From the NCBI RefSeq assembly GCF_024323335.1, contig NC_066581.1, positions 180,165,330-180,229,329 of the forward strand: a DNA stretch of 64,000 nucleotides. The letters are read 5' to 3'. Source of the stretch: Lathyrus oleraceus. Its lineage: Eukaryota > Streptophyta > Magnoliopsida > Fabales > Fabaceae. Every line of letters starts with the position of its first letter. The first letter of the stretch is position 1. Position numbers and translations under genes: made by a program. The notes under the pieces are model-generated. The model saw only the letters and a program-made list of their open reading frames with translations. It was not told where the DNA came from and made no database searches. Below are positions 1 through 11,480 of this stretch, one piece after another.

Positions 1-1401
1 TGTGCCATTAGGGGAGAGCCTGACATCCTTGATATTTCTCGTGCTCTTTATTTGAGCCCGGAGGCGACCAAAGGGGGTTTGAAGGAGAATGGAAAGTTAC
101 CCGGTTTTCATTTGAGTTTCTTGGAAGCTAAAGCCAAGGAACATGCTGTTGTGGGTAATTGGAAGACCGTCTGTGCCCTGATTGCTGTGAGCATTTATGG
201 GACCATCCTGTTTCCTAATCAGTAGAGCTTTGTGGACCATAATGCCATCAGATTGTTCATACAGAGGAATCCCATTCCTACTCTGATGGGAGATGTCTAC
301 TACTCGGTCCATAACAGGAACGAGAAGCGGCGTGGTGGACTGATCCGATGTTGTGCTCAGCTGCTGTACATATGGTTCATGGGGTATTTGCCTTTTCGAG
401 GTGCTTTTGCTTCCCTTGATCCTACGGTCAAGTGGTCGGTCAGGTTGATGGGTTTGCGGGCCGCTGATATAGCTTGGACTCATAACGGTATGGCTGGACG
501 GGATTTCATATGCAGTTGTGGGAGTCTTCCCAATGTGCCTCTTATAGGAGTTCAGGGTTGCATCAATTACAACCCGGTGCTTCTTAGGAGACAGATGGGA
601 TTTGCTATAGAGGGTCCTCCTCTCGGGCGAGAGATTCAGGAGTCTTTCTACTTCCCAATTGAGGGCAATCAGGCCAAGTTGAGGCAAGTGTTGGATGAGT
701 GGCACAACATTCAGAGAAAGGGCAAGGTTCCTCATGGCAAGGTTAACAGCCGGTCTTTTCCTCCATTTGATGATTGGCTTCGGAAGAGGATTGAGTTCAC
801 ACATCTACCATTTCCGGGAGGTGATCCTTGGTGTCCTATGATTGAGGGTCCGCGTTCTTCTGTCAGTATGGAAGAATTCCTCGAGATGAAGAGAGCCAGA
901 GATCAGTTGCAAGCGGAGAAAACTGAGTTGGAGATGAGTGTTGCTCGGATTCAGATGGCTAATCAGGAGATCAGAGTGAGGATGGAAGATCAGGATAAGC
1001 GACATGCCATGGAAGAAAAGCGCTTTGAGATGAATACTTCCTACTATGGGAAGATCAGCCAAGCCTTAGCGTCATCCACAAGGGAGCACGACATCACTAA
1101 AGAGAAGCTAGCCAGAGCCTCAAAGGTCATTGAAGATGAGAAGAGGAGGCAAATCATCGTGAGAGATCAGAGAGATGCCAGAGCCAGAGTCCTTGCTGCG
1201 GAATGGGAAGCGGAGAAAGCGAAGATCATCGCCGAGAGAGATCATTACATTGCTGAGAGAGATCATTACTTCAGGTAGATGAAGATTCACCAGAAGGAGG
1301 TGGGGAGATTGCAGCAGGAGAACACCGAGCTCAGGTTCGCCGCAGAGTTTGCTAGGATGGTTGGTGATGAAGGGCCTTCCGTGGGACCTTCATCAGGCTA
1401 G
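1..1401 (+). pseudogene. Ogre ORF1 (upstream-of-gag protein), partial and interrupted
   Basis: Reading frame 1 is open from base 1 except for TAG stops at 223-225 and 1276-1278, and it ends at the TAG of 1399-1401. The product matches ORF1 of copy 2 (34904-36543) in the same position, including a shared GxINYNPVL block (about 556-582 here). The C-terminal third (about 868-1390) is rich in Glu, Lys and Arg and looks like a long coiled coil. Proteins of this type are annotated in legumes as DUF7745 or plant-mobile-domain-like; that name is from memory. ORF1 is characteristic of Ogre and its role is unknown. The N-terminus is missing because the window starts inside the gene. Confidence 0.85.
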
Positions 1402-1923
1402 ACCTTTCTCATTTGTGTGGATTACCGTCAGGCTTGTTGACGGAATTCACTTGCTTGTATTTCCTTTCTGATTCTGGAGGATTGTATTTGATTTGTATCA
1501 GCTTTGATGTATGACTATGGCGCTTATTGTGCACTTGTGATATGCATGATTGTTTTCATTCAGTGATCGATCTTCAAGCTTTATTTGCTTTCCTATATGC
1601 ACTCACACAGCACACACATGGTTGGGTGGTATTTTGCTAAATCATATATCTCTGATCTGTATGATGAACTCAAAAGATGAATGTCAGAATATTGCCGCCG
1701 GATTATTATATGTCTCGATGAAACCAGGATCGAGAGATAAAGTGTCCCTCATGTGGATATACACTGCATTCATGCATGATCATAATAACTTGCTTTTATT
1801 TTGCAGGTATCGGTTCTAACGTGCTTGATTGTTACAGGAATCATTGCTCGTGCTCGTAGAGTTGTACCTTTGCACTCAACCCGTCCTCACAGATACTTCA
1901 CTAGACGCAACACTCCAAGGCTG
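1402..1923 (+). other. Non-coding spacer between ORF1 and gag, copy 1
   Basis: No credible gene is seen here. There are two polypyrimidine-AG sites resembling splice acceptors (ttattttgcag ending at 1806 and a gattgttacag near 1838). The frame leading into gag is open from about 1801, before the first ATG at 1924. The equivalent spacer of copy 2 also has an open frame before its ATG and a tttaggcag site, so gag expression by splicing is possible but unproven. Confidence 0.4.
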
Positions 1924-4900
1924 ATGGATCTCCCAAATACAGACGTTCTCGAGCTGAAAGAGAAAATGAACGAGTTGATCAACATCATGCAAGGTTTTGC
2001 AGTTGGTCAGAAAGCACTGGCTGATAAAGTTGAGAAGCTCGAGCGGGCTTCAGCTGCCAACAGCGGTATCAATCTGGATGGTGTCTCCAACCAGGGGCTT
2101 GGTGGTTCTAGGGAAGGCGGAAAGAGGACGACTGTGGGTGTAGTAAATAATGTTGGTGGTTTTGGTGCTGCCACGGGTGGTCAACCTGGTCCGATGGGTA
2201 ATAATATGAAGGATAGTTTGTTCCCTCCCTTCTTTGGGATTGATGATGATAGAGAGGAAGACCGAGAAGCTGATCAGTTCTCTATGCACAATGAGCCGTT
2301 TGGGCAGTACGGTATCCAACCTCCGAACAAGGAGATCCAATTGCTGGCAGAAAAAATCAGAGCTCTCGAAAGCTATGCCACTGCCGGGGTTGTCAACATG
2401 TCAAACACGGGGCTGGTTGAGGGGATTGTGATCCCACAGAAGTTCAAAGCGCCCGCATTTGATAAATATAATGGGAGTTCCTGCCCGGAAACTCACCTTC
2501 AGGCTTTCGTCCGCAAGATCTCTGCATACACGATGGATCAGAAGCTTTGGATGTACTTCTTCCAGGACAGTCTGTCCGGAGGATCCTTGGAATGGTACAC
2601 CAAGCTGAAGTCTTCTGACATCAAGAGTTGGTAGGATCTTGGTGATGCTTTCTTTAAACAGTATCAATTCAACGCTGACATGGCTCCTAGTCGAACCAAG
2701 CTACAGGGTATATCTCAGAAGTCGAGTGAAGGGTTTAAAGAATATGCTCAAAGGTGGAGGGAGTTGGCTGCCAGAGGCAACCTCCACTGGTGGACAGAGA
2801 GATGTCTGATTTGTTCATGGGTACCCTGCAGGGGGAATTTGCTGAGAGAATGGTCGGTTGTCCAGTGACTAACTTTGCTGATATAGTCGTGGCTGGTGAA
2901 AGGATAGAGAGTTAGCTGAAGCTCGGAAAAATACAGGGTGGTAATGCTTCGTCGTCAGGATCGAAGAAGCCCTTTGGAAACGGCCAGAGGAAGAAGGAGG
3001 GTGATACAAGTGCTGTGTACACTCAGAGAGGACAAAGTAGGGATCGTTACTTCCAGCACACTGCTGCGGTAACTATTCCTGCAGATAATCAGCCTGTACA
3101 ACAGCAACAACAACAACCGCAACAACAAAGACAACCATTTCAGTAGAGGCCACAAAGGGCTGGATATCAGGTCAGGGGGAGAATGAATGATCGGCAGTTT
3201 GATAGGCCGCCTGTGACTTATTCATTCCTGTTGAAAAAGCTGAAAGATCTAGGGTTGGTACAGCTGAGAACTCTGGCACCTTTGAGACCTGATCAGAGGC
3301 CGGCCAGTTTCGATGAGAATGCTAAGTGTGAATTTCACTCAGGTGCTCCTGGGCATAATGTAGAGGACTGCAAAGCTTTTAAGCATGTAGTCCAAGACCT
3401 GGTGGATTCAAAAGCTATCAACTTTGCTTCTTCCCCAAATGTGAATGCTAATCCCATGCCCGCGCATGGTCAAAGGGGGGTGAATGCTATCTCTGAGGAG
3501 AACAGAATCGGGTTGTTGAATGTTGATCAATTGAAGACTCCTTTGGTTGAGATCAAATGGCAGTTGTTGTTGAATGGGGTCTATCCGGGCTGTGATGATG
3601 GTTGTGCTGCGTGCACTGTTGCCCCTGATGGGTGCGTACTGTTGAAGGAAATTGTCCAGAGACTGATGGACGAAGGGAGTATTAAGTTTGAGAAGGTGGA
3701 TATGGGGAAGGAGGATGTCTCCACCATAACGATTTACTTCGACCCGGTTGATTTGTCAACTCTGGCTGAGGCGGCTCCAGTTACTATCACGGTACCTGGA
3801 CCGATTCCTTATGACAAAGATGATGCCGTGCCGTGGCATTATGGTGGGGAGGTATATTGTAATGGAGAGAAAGTAGAGGACCAAGCTGCTAGTGAAACCA
3901 CCGTTTCAAAGGTGGATAATGCCGGACCTAGTGGTTTCACTCGCAGTGGAAGACTGTTTGCACCTGATGCCTTGAGGGTGGAGAGGGAGAAAAAGAAAAG
4001 AAAGAAAAGGCCGAGGCTTTAGCCAGGGCAAAAGGAAAACAAGCGGTAATCAATGAAGGTACTCCCGTGGTGACACCGGCACCTGGTGGGCCGGAGAGAG
4101 AACTTGATGACGAAGCAGAAGAATTCCTAAGAATTATCAAGAAGTCTGAGTACAAACTCGTTGACCATCTGCAGCAGACTCCGTCTAAAATTTCGATCTT
4201 GTCATTGTTGCTAAGCTCTGAGGGGCATAGAGAGGCTTTGCTGAAAATTCTGAAGAAAGCCTATGTTCCTCAAGAGATAACGATCAACCAGTTGGAGACG
4301 GTGGTGTCTAATGTTCATGCTAGCCATGGGCTGGGTTTCACCGATATGGATCTGACTGTAGATGAGAGGAATCATAACAGGGCTTTACACATTGCAATGG
4401 AATGTAAAGGGGTTATGCTTTCACACGTGCTGGTTGATACCGGCTCCTCTTTGAATGTGTTGCCGAAGAAAGCCTTGGCAAAGCTGAACTGTGAAGGATT
4501 GATCCTGACGCCCACTGATCTGATAGTGAGGGCCTTCGACGGTTCAAAGCGGGCGGTGTTCGGAGAGGTTGAGCTTCCGGTGAAGATAGGCCCTGAGGTG
4601 TTTAAGTCTGTTTTCTACGTCATGGATATTCAGCCGGCATACAATTGCCTGTTGGGTCGCCCATGGATTCATGCTGCTGGGGCAGTGACTTCGACTTTGC
4701 ACCAGAAGCTGAAATATATCTGGGATGGACAGGTCGTTACCGTCTGTGGAGAAGAGGATATCTTTGTTAGCCACCTTTCATCATTCAAGTACGTGGAGAT
4801 GGACGGTGAAATATGGGAGATGCCGAGTCAAGCATTTGAAACCGTTAAGGTGGAGAATGCTCTTTTTGCTAAAGAAGAGGAGAAACCGTCCATTTCTTCA

Positions 4901-5218
4901 TATAAGCAGGCCGCTGAGGTGGTGAAGAATGGAAAAGCTCCGGGTTGGGGGAAGATGATGGACATCTCCGCCAAGAAAGACCGCTTTGGGTTGGGTTATC
5001 GGCCGGACAGAGGCTCGTTTGGACAAGGCAGAGGATGTCGTACGTCAGTCACGTTCACCAGTGCTGGAATGCTGGATCCATATCACATCTGTATGGTGGA
5101 TGATAAAGTTGACAGTGATTGTGAAATTGACCGATGGATAAAGCCGTGCGCACCAGGGATGGAAGTCCAGAACTGGAAGGCTGAAAAGATCATCACGGTC
5201 ACTCTGCTCGAAGAGTAA
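1924..5218 (+). pseudogene. gag-pro: Ogre gag-protease (copy 1), disrupted by stops and frameshifts
   Basis: Gag starts at the ATG at 1924, aligned with the ATG of copy 2 at 36933. A retrotransposon-gag domain lies around 2440-2900 (KYNGSSCPETHLQAF and WMYFFQDSLSG motifs). A Gln-rich stretch and an unusual CX2HX5HX4C knuckle (3327-3371) follow. The aspartic protease has VDTGSSLNVLP near 4430-4465. Lesions are TAG at 2632-2634, a one-base loss near 2776, TAG at 2913-2915, TAG at 3144-3146, and a frameshift in an A-rich run near 3985-4010. The protease part (4067-5218) is open. The final TAA (5216-5218) overlaps a probable splice donor, so it is a real stop only in unspliced RNA. Confidence 0.9.
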
Positions 5219-5492
5219 TATTTTTCTTGTTTTTCAATTTTATTTGCATGAAAGCCATACGTTTTGCCCGAAACGTAATGGTTCATTGTAAGGGCCACCT
5301 CATGTTTCATTTTGCAAAATTTGCATCATAAATAAATGGATGTTTTTCAATTAAAAGCGGTGTTCCCTATTTTTTGTTTATTTTTGCAGTTTAAAAATAA
5401 AAACAAAAATAAAAATGGCAATGTTTTCATTTTTCTTTTTCAATTTGTCTCGCTCCGGTTCTAAAGCAATGCATGAATCAACATTCATGCAG
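5215..5492 (+). other. Ogre pro-RT intron, copy 1 (278 bp)
   Basis: The GTAATA donor at 5215 overlaps the protease stop codon and the acceptor is CATGCAG ending at 5492. Removing these 278 bases keeps the frame open from protease into the RT ORF. Copy 2 has the same arrangement (40247-40491) with a different length and largely diverged interior. A spliced intron at this position is established for Ogre elements; the exact borders here are inferred from frame and from comparing the two copies. The interior is T-rich, as plant introns usually are. Confidence 0.85.
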
Positions 5493-8400
5493 ATGCGATC
5501 TCTCTCCGGACCTCATTGATAACAATCCTGTTACACCCTCATATGACTTCGACAATCTGATCTATCAAGTCGAAGAAGAAGGCGAAGAAGATTGTGAACT
5601 GCCAGGGGAATTAGCCAGGTTGTTGAAACAAGAGGAGAAGGTGAATCAGCCGCACGAGGAGCAAGTTGAAATTGTGAATCTGGGTACCGATGAGGTCAAG
5701 AAAGAAGTGAAAATCAGGGCTGCTTTGGAGGAAAGTGTCAAGAGCAGAATGGTAGCATTGTTGAAAAAGTATGTCGACATCTTTGCCTGGTCTTATCAAG
5801 ATATGCCAGGGTTAGATACTGATATCGTTGTGCACAAGCTACCGTTGAGAGCAGATTGTCCTCCAGTGAAGCAGAAGTTGCGCAGAACTCGGCCTGAGAT
5901 GGCGATGAAAATTAAAGAGGAGGTGCAGAAGCAGTGGGATGCTGGTTTCCTTGCTGTCACTAATTATCCGCCTTGGGTCCCGAACATTGTGTCCGTGCCG
6001 AAGAAAGATGGGAAAGTAAGAATGTGTGTTGATTACCGGGATCTGAACAGAGCTAGTCCGAAGGATGATTTTCCATTACCTCACATCGATGTGTTGGTAG
6101 ATAATACAACTCAATTCTCGGTGTTTTCCTTCATGGATGGCTTTTCTGGCTATAATCAAATCAAAATGTCGCCAGATGATATGGAGAAAACAACGTTCAT
6201 CACACCATGGGGCACCTTTTGCTACAAGGTGATGCCATTCGGTCTCAAGAACGCCGGTGCTACTTATCAGAGAGCCATGGTGACTTTGTTTCATGATATG
6301 ATTCATCATGAAATCGAATGCTATGTTGATGACATGATAGCAAAGTCCCAGACAGAAGAGGGGCATTTGGTAGATTTGGCCAAGTTGTTCGACCGGCTGA
6401 GACAGTTTAGACTGAGGTTGAATCCGAACAAGTGCACTTTCGGAGTGCGGTCCGGTAAATTGCTGGGGTTCATTGTAAGCGAGAAAGGAATCGAGGTTGA
6501 TCCTGCTAAAGTAAAAGCAATAAGAGAAATGCCTGAACCAAGGACGGAGAAGGAGGTTTGTGGTTTCTTAGGTAGATTGAACTACATTTCACGGTTCATA
6601 TCTCATCTAACAGCCACGTGTGAACCAATATTCAAGTTATTGAGAAAAGATCAAACGGTCAGGTGGAATAATGATTGCCAAGCGGCATTTGAAAAAATAA
6701 AAGAATATTTGCAGGAGCCTCCGATTCTGATGCCTCCTGTGGAGGGACGACCGTTAATTCTGTACTTGACGGTCCTCGAGGGGTCTATGGCATGTGTATT
6801 GGGGCAGCATGACGAGTCTGGTCGAAAAGAGCATGCCATATACTACCTTAGCAAAAAGTTTACCGACTGTGAAACAAGATATTCACTGCTCGAGAAAACT
6901 TGTTGTGCTTTGGTCTGGGCTGCTCGCCGACTAAGACAGTATATGCTGGTTCATACCACTTTATTGATTTCCAAGATGGATCCAATCAAGTACATTTTTG
7001 AGAAGGCAGCATTGACCGGACGGGTTGCGAGGTGGCAAATGATTTTGACTGAATATGATATCCAGTATACCTCTCAGAAGGCAATCAAGGGGAGTGTATT
7101 GTCTAATTACCTCGCCCAACAACCCATTGAGGATTATCAACCGATGAAGTTTGAATTCCCTGATGAGGACATCATGTTTCTCAAATCAAAAGATTGTGAG
7201 GAACCGATCCCGGAGGAGGGGCCTGACCCTGAATCCGAATGGATTCTGATGTTTGATGGGGCCGTTAACGTGAATGGTAGCGGTGTTGGTGCTGTTTTGG
7301 TTACGCCGAAAGGATCCCACATTCCTTTTGCTGCCCGGCTAACATTTGAGTGCACCAACAACGTGGCTGAATACGAAGCTTGTATCCTGGGGATTGAAGA
7401 GGCGATTGATTTGAGGATCAAGAACCTTGTTATATATGGAGATTCAGCTCTGGTTGTAAATCAGGTTAACGGGAAATGGTATACGCATCAATCTCATTTA
7501 GTTCCATACCGGGATTATACGAGGAGATTGTTGACGTTTTTCACCAAGGTGAAGATGCATCATGTGCCTAGAGAAGAGAATCCTTTGGCAGATGCTTTGG
7601 CTACTCTGGCCGCCTTGATCAAGGTGCAGTGGTGGAATCAGTTCCCCAGTGTTGAGGTGGGACGTCTGGATAGACCGGCCTATGTGTTCGTTGTTGATAC
7701 AACGCCTGATGATGAAAAGCCATGGTATTACGATATCAAGCGCTATCTAGAAACTCAAGAGTATCCTGAGGGAGCATCTAAAAAGGACCGAAAGACTCTG
7801 CGGAGGTTGGCCATGGTGTTCTACTTGAATAAGGATGGGGTTTTGTACAAGAGAAATTTCGATTGGGTCTTGCTCAGATGTGTTGATGACAAAGAAGCAA
7901 GCCAATTGATGAAAGAGGTTCACGAGGGATCGTTCGGTACACATGCCAGTGGGAATGCAATGGTGAAGAAGCTGCTGAGAGCAGGTTATTATTGGATGAC
8001 AATGGAGGCCCAATGTTTCAATTTCGTCCGGAAGTGTCATAAATGCCAGATTTATGCTGACAAGGTGCACGTGCCTCCAAATCCATTGAGTTTGATGTCG
8101 TCCCCGTGGCCGTTTGCTATGTGGGGTATTGATATGATTGGGAAGATTGAGCCTACGGCTTCGAATGGGCATCGGTTCATATTAGTGGCTATTGATTACT
8201 TCACCAAGTGGGTGGAAGCAGCCTCTTATACGAACGTGACAAAGCAGGTCGTTGCCAGATTTCTCAAGCGAGACATCATTTGCAGATATGGGGTTCCCGA
8301 GAGAATCATTACTGATAATGGTTCTAATTTGAACAATAAGATGATGGCAGAACTGTGCCGGGAATTCAAGATTGAGCATCACAATTCTTCTCCCTATCGT

Positions 8401-8973
8401 CCGAAGATGAATGGGACGGTTGAGGCAGCCAATAAGAATATTAAGAAGATTGTGCAGAAGATGGTTGTGACCTATAAAGACTGGCATGAGATGTTGCCGT
8501 TTGCATTGCATGGGTATCGAACTTCAGTGCGTACTTCTACTGGGGCAACGCCTTTCTCGTTGGTATATGGAATGGAAGCTGTGCTACCGGTTGAGGTTCA
8601 GATTCTCTCTTTGAGAGTCCTGATGGACGTGAAGTTGCAAGAGGCGGAATGGGTAAGGACTCGATACGAAGAGTTGAGCCTGGTTGAGGAAAAGAGGCTG
8701 TCAGCCATTTGTCATGGGCAGTTGTACCAGCAGCTGATGAAGCGTGCTTTTGACCGAAAGGTACGACCTCGTGTGTATCACGTAGGTGATATGGTGCTGA
8801 AAAGGATCCTTCCTCCTCAAAACGATCGTAGGGGAAAATGGACACCTAATTATGAAGGTCCATTCGTGGTCAAGAAGGTTTTCTCTGGCGGAGCCTTGTT
8901 GCTGACGACCATGGATGGCGAAGATTTTCCATCCCCTGTGAATGCGGATGCAGTTAAAAAATACTTCGTATAA
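5493..8973 (+). CDS. pol: Ogre pol: reverse transcriptase, dual RNase H, integrase (intact)
   Basis: The frame is uninterrupted from the intron acceptor to TAA at 8971-8973 (an ATG-led frame begins at 5473 inside the intron). RT shows FMDGFSGYNQIKM and the catalytic YVDD at 6322-6333. A Ty3-type RNase H follows (about 6760-6960) but lacks the expected first Asp (LYLTVLEGSMA). A second RNase H starts with FDGAVNVNG (Asp codon 7255-7257) and has AEYEA, YGDSALV and ADALA, the archaeal-type domain of the Tat lineage. Integrase has an HHCC finger (about 7920-8055) and a D,D35E triad at 8131, 8314 and 8422. Function is copying RNA into DNA and inserting it in the genome. This is the only fully open pol in the window. 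Confidence 0.95.
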
Positions 8974-9191
8974 AGAGACCCGCTGGACGAAAAGAATAAA
9001 ATAGTCCAGGCAAAAATGGGCATCCTGGCGAACCAAAAAAACAGAAAGAAAAGGTTCGGGCAAAAATTAGGGATAAAATGAAAAAACTGTACACCCGGCA
9101 AGTCGAAAACCTGAAAAGGCGGCTTGGGCAAAAAAGGGTATCCCGGTGGACTAAAAACCCGAAAGGGAGGTCCAGGCAAAAGAGGGATTGA
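8974..9191 (+). repeat. Conserved post-pol GGCAAAAA/GGG-ATCC block, copy 1
   Basis: Four imperfect units follow the pol stop, each built around a (C/G)GGCAAAAA run, then GGG(C/T)ATCCYGGYG, then an A-rich stretch. Nearly the same block follows pol in copy 2 (43920-44131), and a weaker version is kept in the coding-poor resident element (53158-53330). It is non-coding here. Conservation across three elements suggests a cis-acting role, but none is proven. Confidence 0.7.
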
Positions 9192-10039
9192 AACGAACAA
9201 CTGCGTCTAGCATGATCGTTTGCGCTTTGATTAAGGCATCATGGATAATACCCGGTAGGGATCAATCAGAAACGTCTTGTTCAGAAGGCAGAAAGCACGG
9301 AGAGTCTGAGGACATAGGGGGTGTAACCGAGTTGGAACTCGATGAGATCACGGTTTCACATTGCCATTAGGATAGATTTTTCCTTTTGTGCGCAATTATC
9401 TCTTTTTAGGAATTGCTTCCTTTGTATTGCTCAATTTGAGCCACCTTTTTTCAATCAATAAAATGCATATTCAGTCAAATAATTTTGTTTTTGTTTTTCA
9501 TTACCGCTTTGATTGCAAAAACATCCAATTATTTTTGATAAAGAATCTTGCATTTTAAGACATACAGGTCCCTTCCAATACATGTTTATAAGATTGAAAG
9601 CTTGAAATATTATTCGGAAGGTTGAGTGACCCAAGTGTTGAAATTTTGACACGCCTGGGACACGGTTTTATCTAACGATCTCTTTTGCAGGTACTGTTAG
9701 ATATTTTCACTCACTTGCAGGTTGTGATGTGGAAGCTTTGACAAAACAATCCCCTTGGAGTCCAATCAGGGACGAATGAATAGAAGAATGGTGAAAAGAC
9801 GGCGAAAGACGTACGAGGATCCTGGATTTTAATCAAGAAGACTCTTCAAAGTCTGAAGATTGAAAAGTCTGTGTAAATCCCAGGAGTTCGCTCTTCGTCG
9901 AGTACGGAGCGGTCGAGGAATACAAGGTGATGAATCAGAAAAGTCCAGACGAGTCTGGGAGTTCTCAAAATTGGAAAGTTGACAATGGATTTGGATGATG
10001 AATGCCAAGGATCGACGAGTCGACGGGTGTTCAGTACCA
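9192..10039 (+). other. 3' UTR of copy 1, no gene seen
   Basis: This is unique-looking sequence between the post-pol block and the CCCCAGC repeats. The only feature noted is a TCAATCAATAAAATGCAT stretch around 9453-9470. It has a counterpart (TCAATCAATAAAAAG) near 44393 in copy 2 and contains an AATAAA-type polyadenylation-like signal. Nothing else is supported. Confidence 0.5.
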
Positions 10040-10880
10040 GACTTTTCTCATCTCCCCAAGCAGGGTCAGGATGACTAATTCCCCAGAAGATTCAAGGTTT
10101 GTGGCTTCCCTAGCGGGGTCGGGATGGTTATCTCCCCAGCAGGTTTGGGATCGGCATTTCCTCAGCAGCCATGCCTGAAGGTTGCTATTTCACAGTGGAG
10201 GTATCTGTGGGTGGTGGTTTCCCCAAGCAGAGTCGGGATTATTGTATCCCCAGCAAGTCAAAAACAGTTGTTCCCCACAGAGTGCGTTGGTGGATCTCAC
10301 CCCAGCGAGGTCCCCAAGCGGCTCGGGTACAGAGGAGGCTATTCCCCAGCAAGGGTTGCCTTTTCCCAGCAGCAGTGCTATTCCCCAGCAGGGTGGAGGT
10401 CGGAGCGCTGGCAAGTTCCTCAGCAGAGTGTCTCGAGCTCCCTAGAAGAGTCCCTTGAGGGGGATACCTTTTATACATTCATCATGTAGATAAGCATAGC
10501 ATATTGCATAATAAATCGCGTAGCATTTCCCTGATTATGGAGCATTACGCTGAAAAAGTCATGCATCATTATCGCAAGCATGAGCTAGTCTCAGACCGTG
10601 GTTACCGTTTGAGAGGTGGTTTTTCCCGAAGGTGAAGGTGTTACTCCGAGGAGTTTAGCATCATGATTTTGAATCGAAGGTATTCCCCAGTAGTGCGATA
10701 TTGGAGGAAGAGTTTCTGTCGAGCAGAGATGGGAATGTTCATCAGAAAGTTTCGGGGTTCAACAAGAGCAAAAAAGTAAAACAAGAAAGAGATAATCCCC
10801 AGCTAAATGCAAAGTGTTCGTTGGCTAGGGTTGAATAGAGAATAGCCGGTTCATGGCTTGATTTCCCCAGCATGGGTCGT
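10040..10880 (+). repeat. Cluster of CCCCAGCAGAGTCG-like motifs (anti-PBS repeats), copy 1
   Basis: About 16 degenerate copies of a TTCCCCAGCAGRGTCGGGAT-like motif lie here by eye. Clear examples are at 10221-10236 (CCCCAAGCAGAGTCGG), 10108-10124 (CCCTAGCGGGGTCGGGA), 10133-10150 and about 10418-10432. The core is the reverse complement of the Ogre primer-binding site (TGGCGACTCTGCTGGGGAC, seen in copy 2 at 34045-34063). Spacing is irregular, about 25-50 bases, and the sequence between motifs is not conserved, so this is not a simple tandem array. Confidence 0.75.
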
Positions 10881-10966
10881 GGGCACGCGTGCCGACTCAT
10901 TTATCACTGTTTTGTTGTCTCTGCCGATGCTGACGGGCAAGATGAGTTCCCGGTGTTCAGACCGAG

Positions 10967-11480
10967 GTGGTATTCAGACTAGTTTCCGATTTCCAGATCG
11001 AAGAAGTTCTCGACAATCAGGATGAAGAACTTGAAGCGGCTCAAGCCAGTTCCGATTTCCAGATCGAAGAAGTTTCCGACTATCAGGTTGAAGTACTTAT
11101 GGCATCCAGGCCAATCTTCCGGTGTCCAGACCGAGGGGGGTATTCAGACCGAAGCGGCACTCAGACCAAGTTACCGATTTTCAGATCGAAGAAGCTTCCG
11201 AAGTTCAGATCGACGCAGCTTGTGGCATCCAGGCCAATCTTCCGGTGTCCAGACCGAGGCGGGTATTCAGACCGAAGCGGCACTCATGCCAATTTTCCGA
11301 TTCTCAGGTCGAAGAAGCTTCTGAAGTTCAGATCGACGCAGCTTGTGGCGTTCAGGCCAATCTTCCGGTGCCCAGACCAAGGCGGGTATTCAGACTGATG
11401 CGGCTCTCAGGCCAGTTTCTGATTTTCAGATTGAAGAAGCTTCCGAAGTTCAGATCGATGCAGCTTGCGGCAGTCAGACC
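10967..11480 (+). repeat. Tandem array, 123-bp unit (copy 1 3' UTR)
   Basis: Unit starts (CATCCAGGCC or variant) fall at 11103, 11226, 11349 and about 11471, giving a 123-bp period. Two shorter related units of about 67 bp precede them (from 10981 and 11048). Because 123 is divisible by three, long reading frames stay open in several frames; they are not taken as genes. From 11475 to about 11700 the array breaks into short CAGACCGAAGTGGTGTT-like repeats. Variable 3' UTR tandem repeats are known in pea Ogre and are a proposed source of satellites. Confidence 0.85.

Noticed and set aside
1550..1819. 89-codon frame between ORF1 and gag
   Set aside because: No similarity to anything recognised and no counterpart in the same spacer of copy 2.
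10040..10489. Five overlapping frames of 74-121 codons around the CCCCAGC motifs
   Set aside because: Composition is dictated by the repeated motif; frames are open on both strands and differ between copies.
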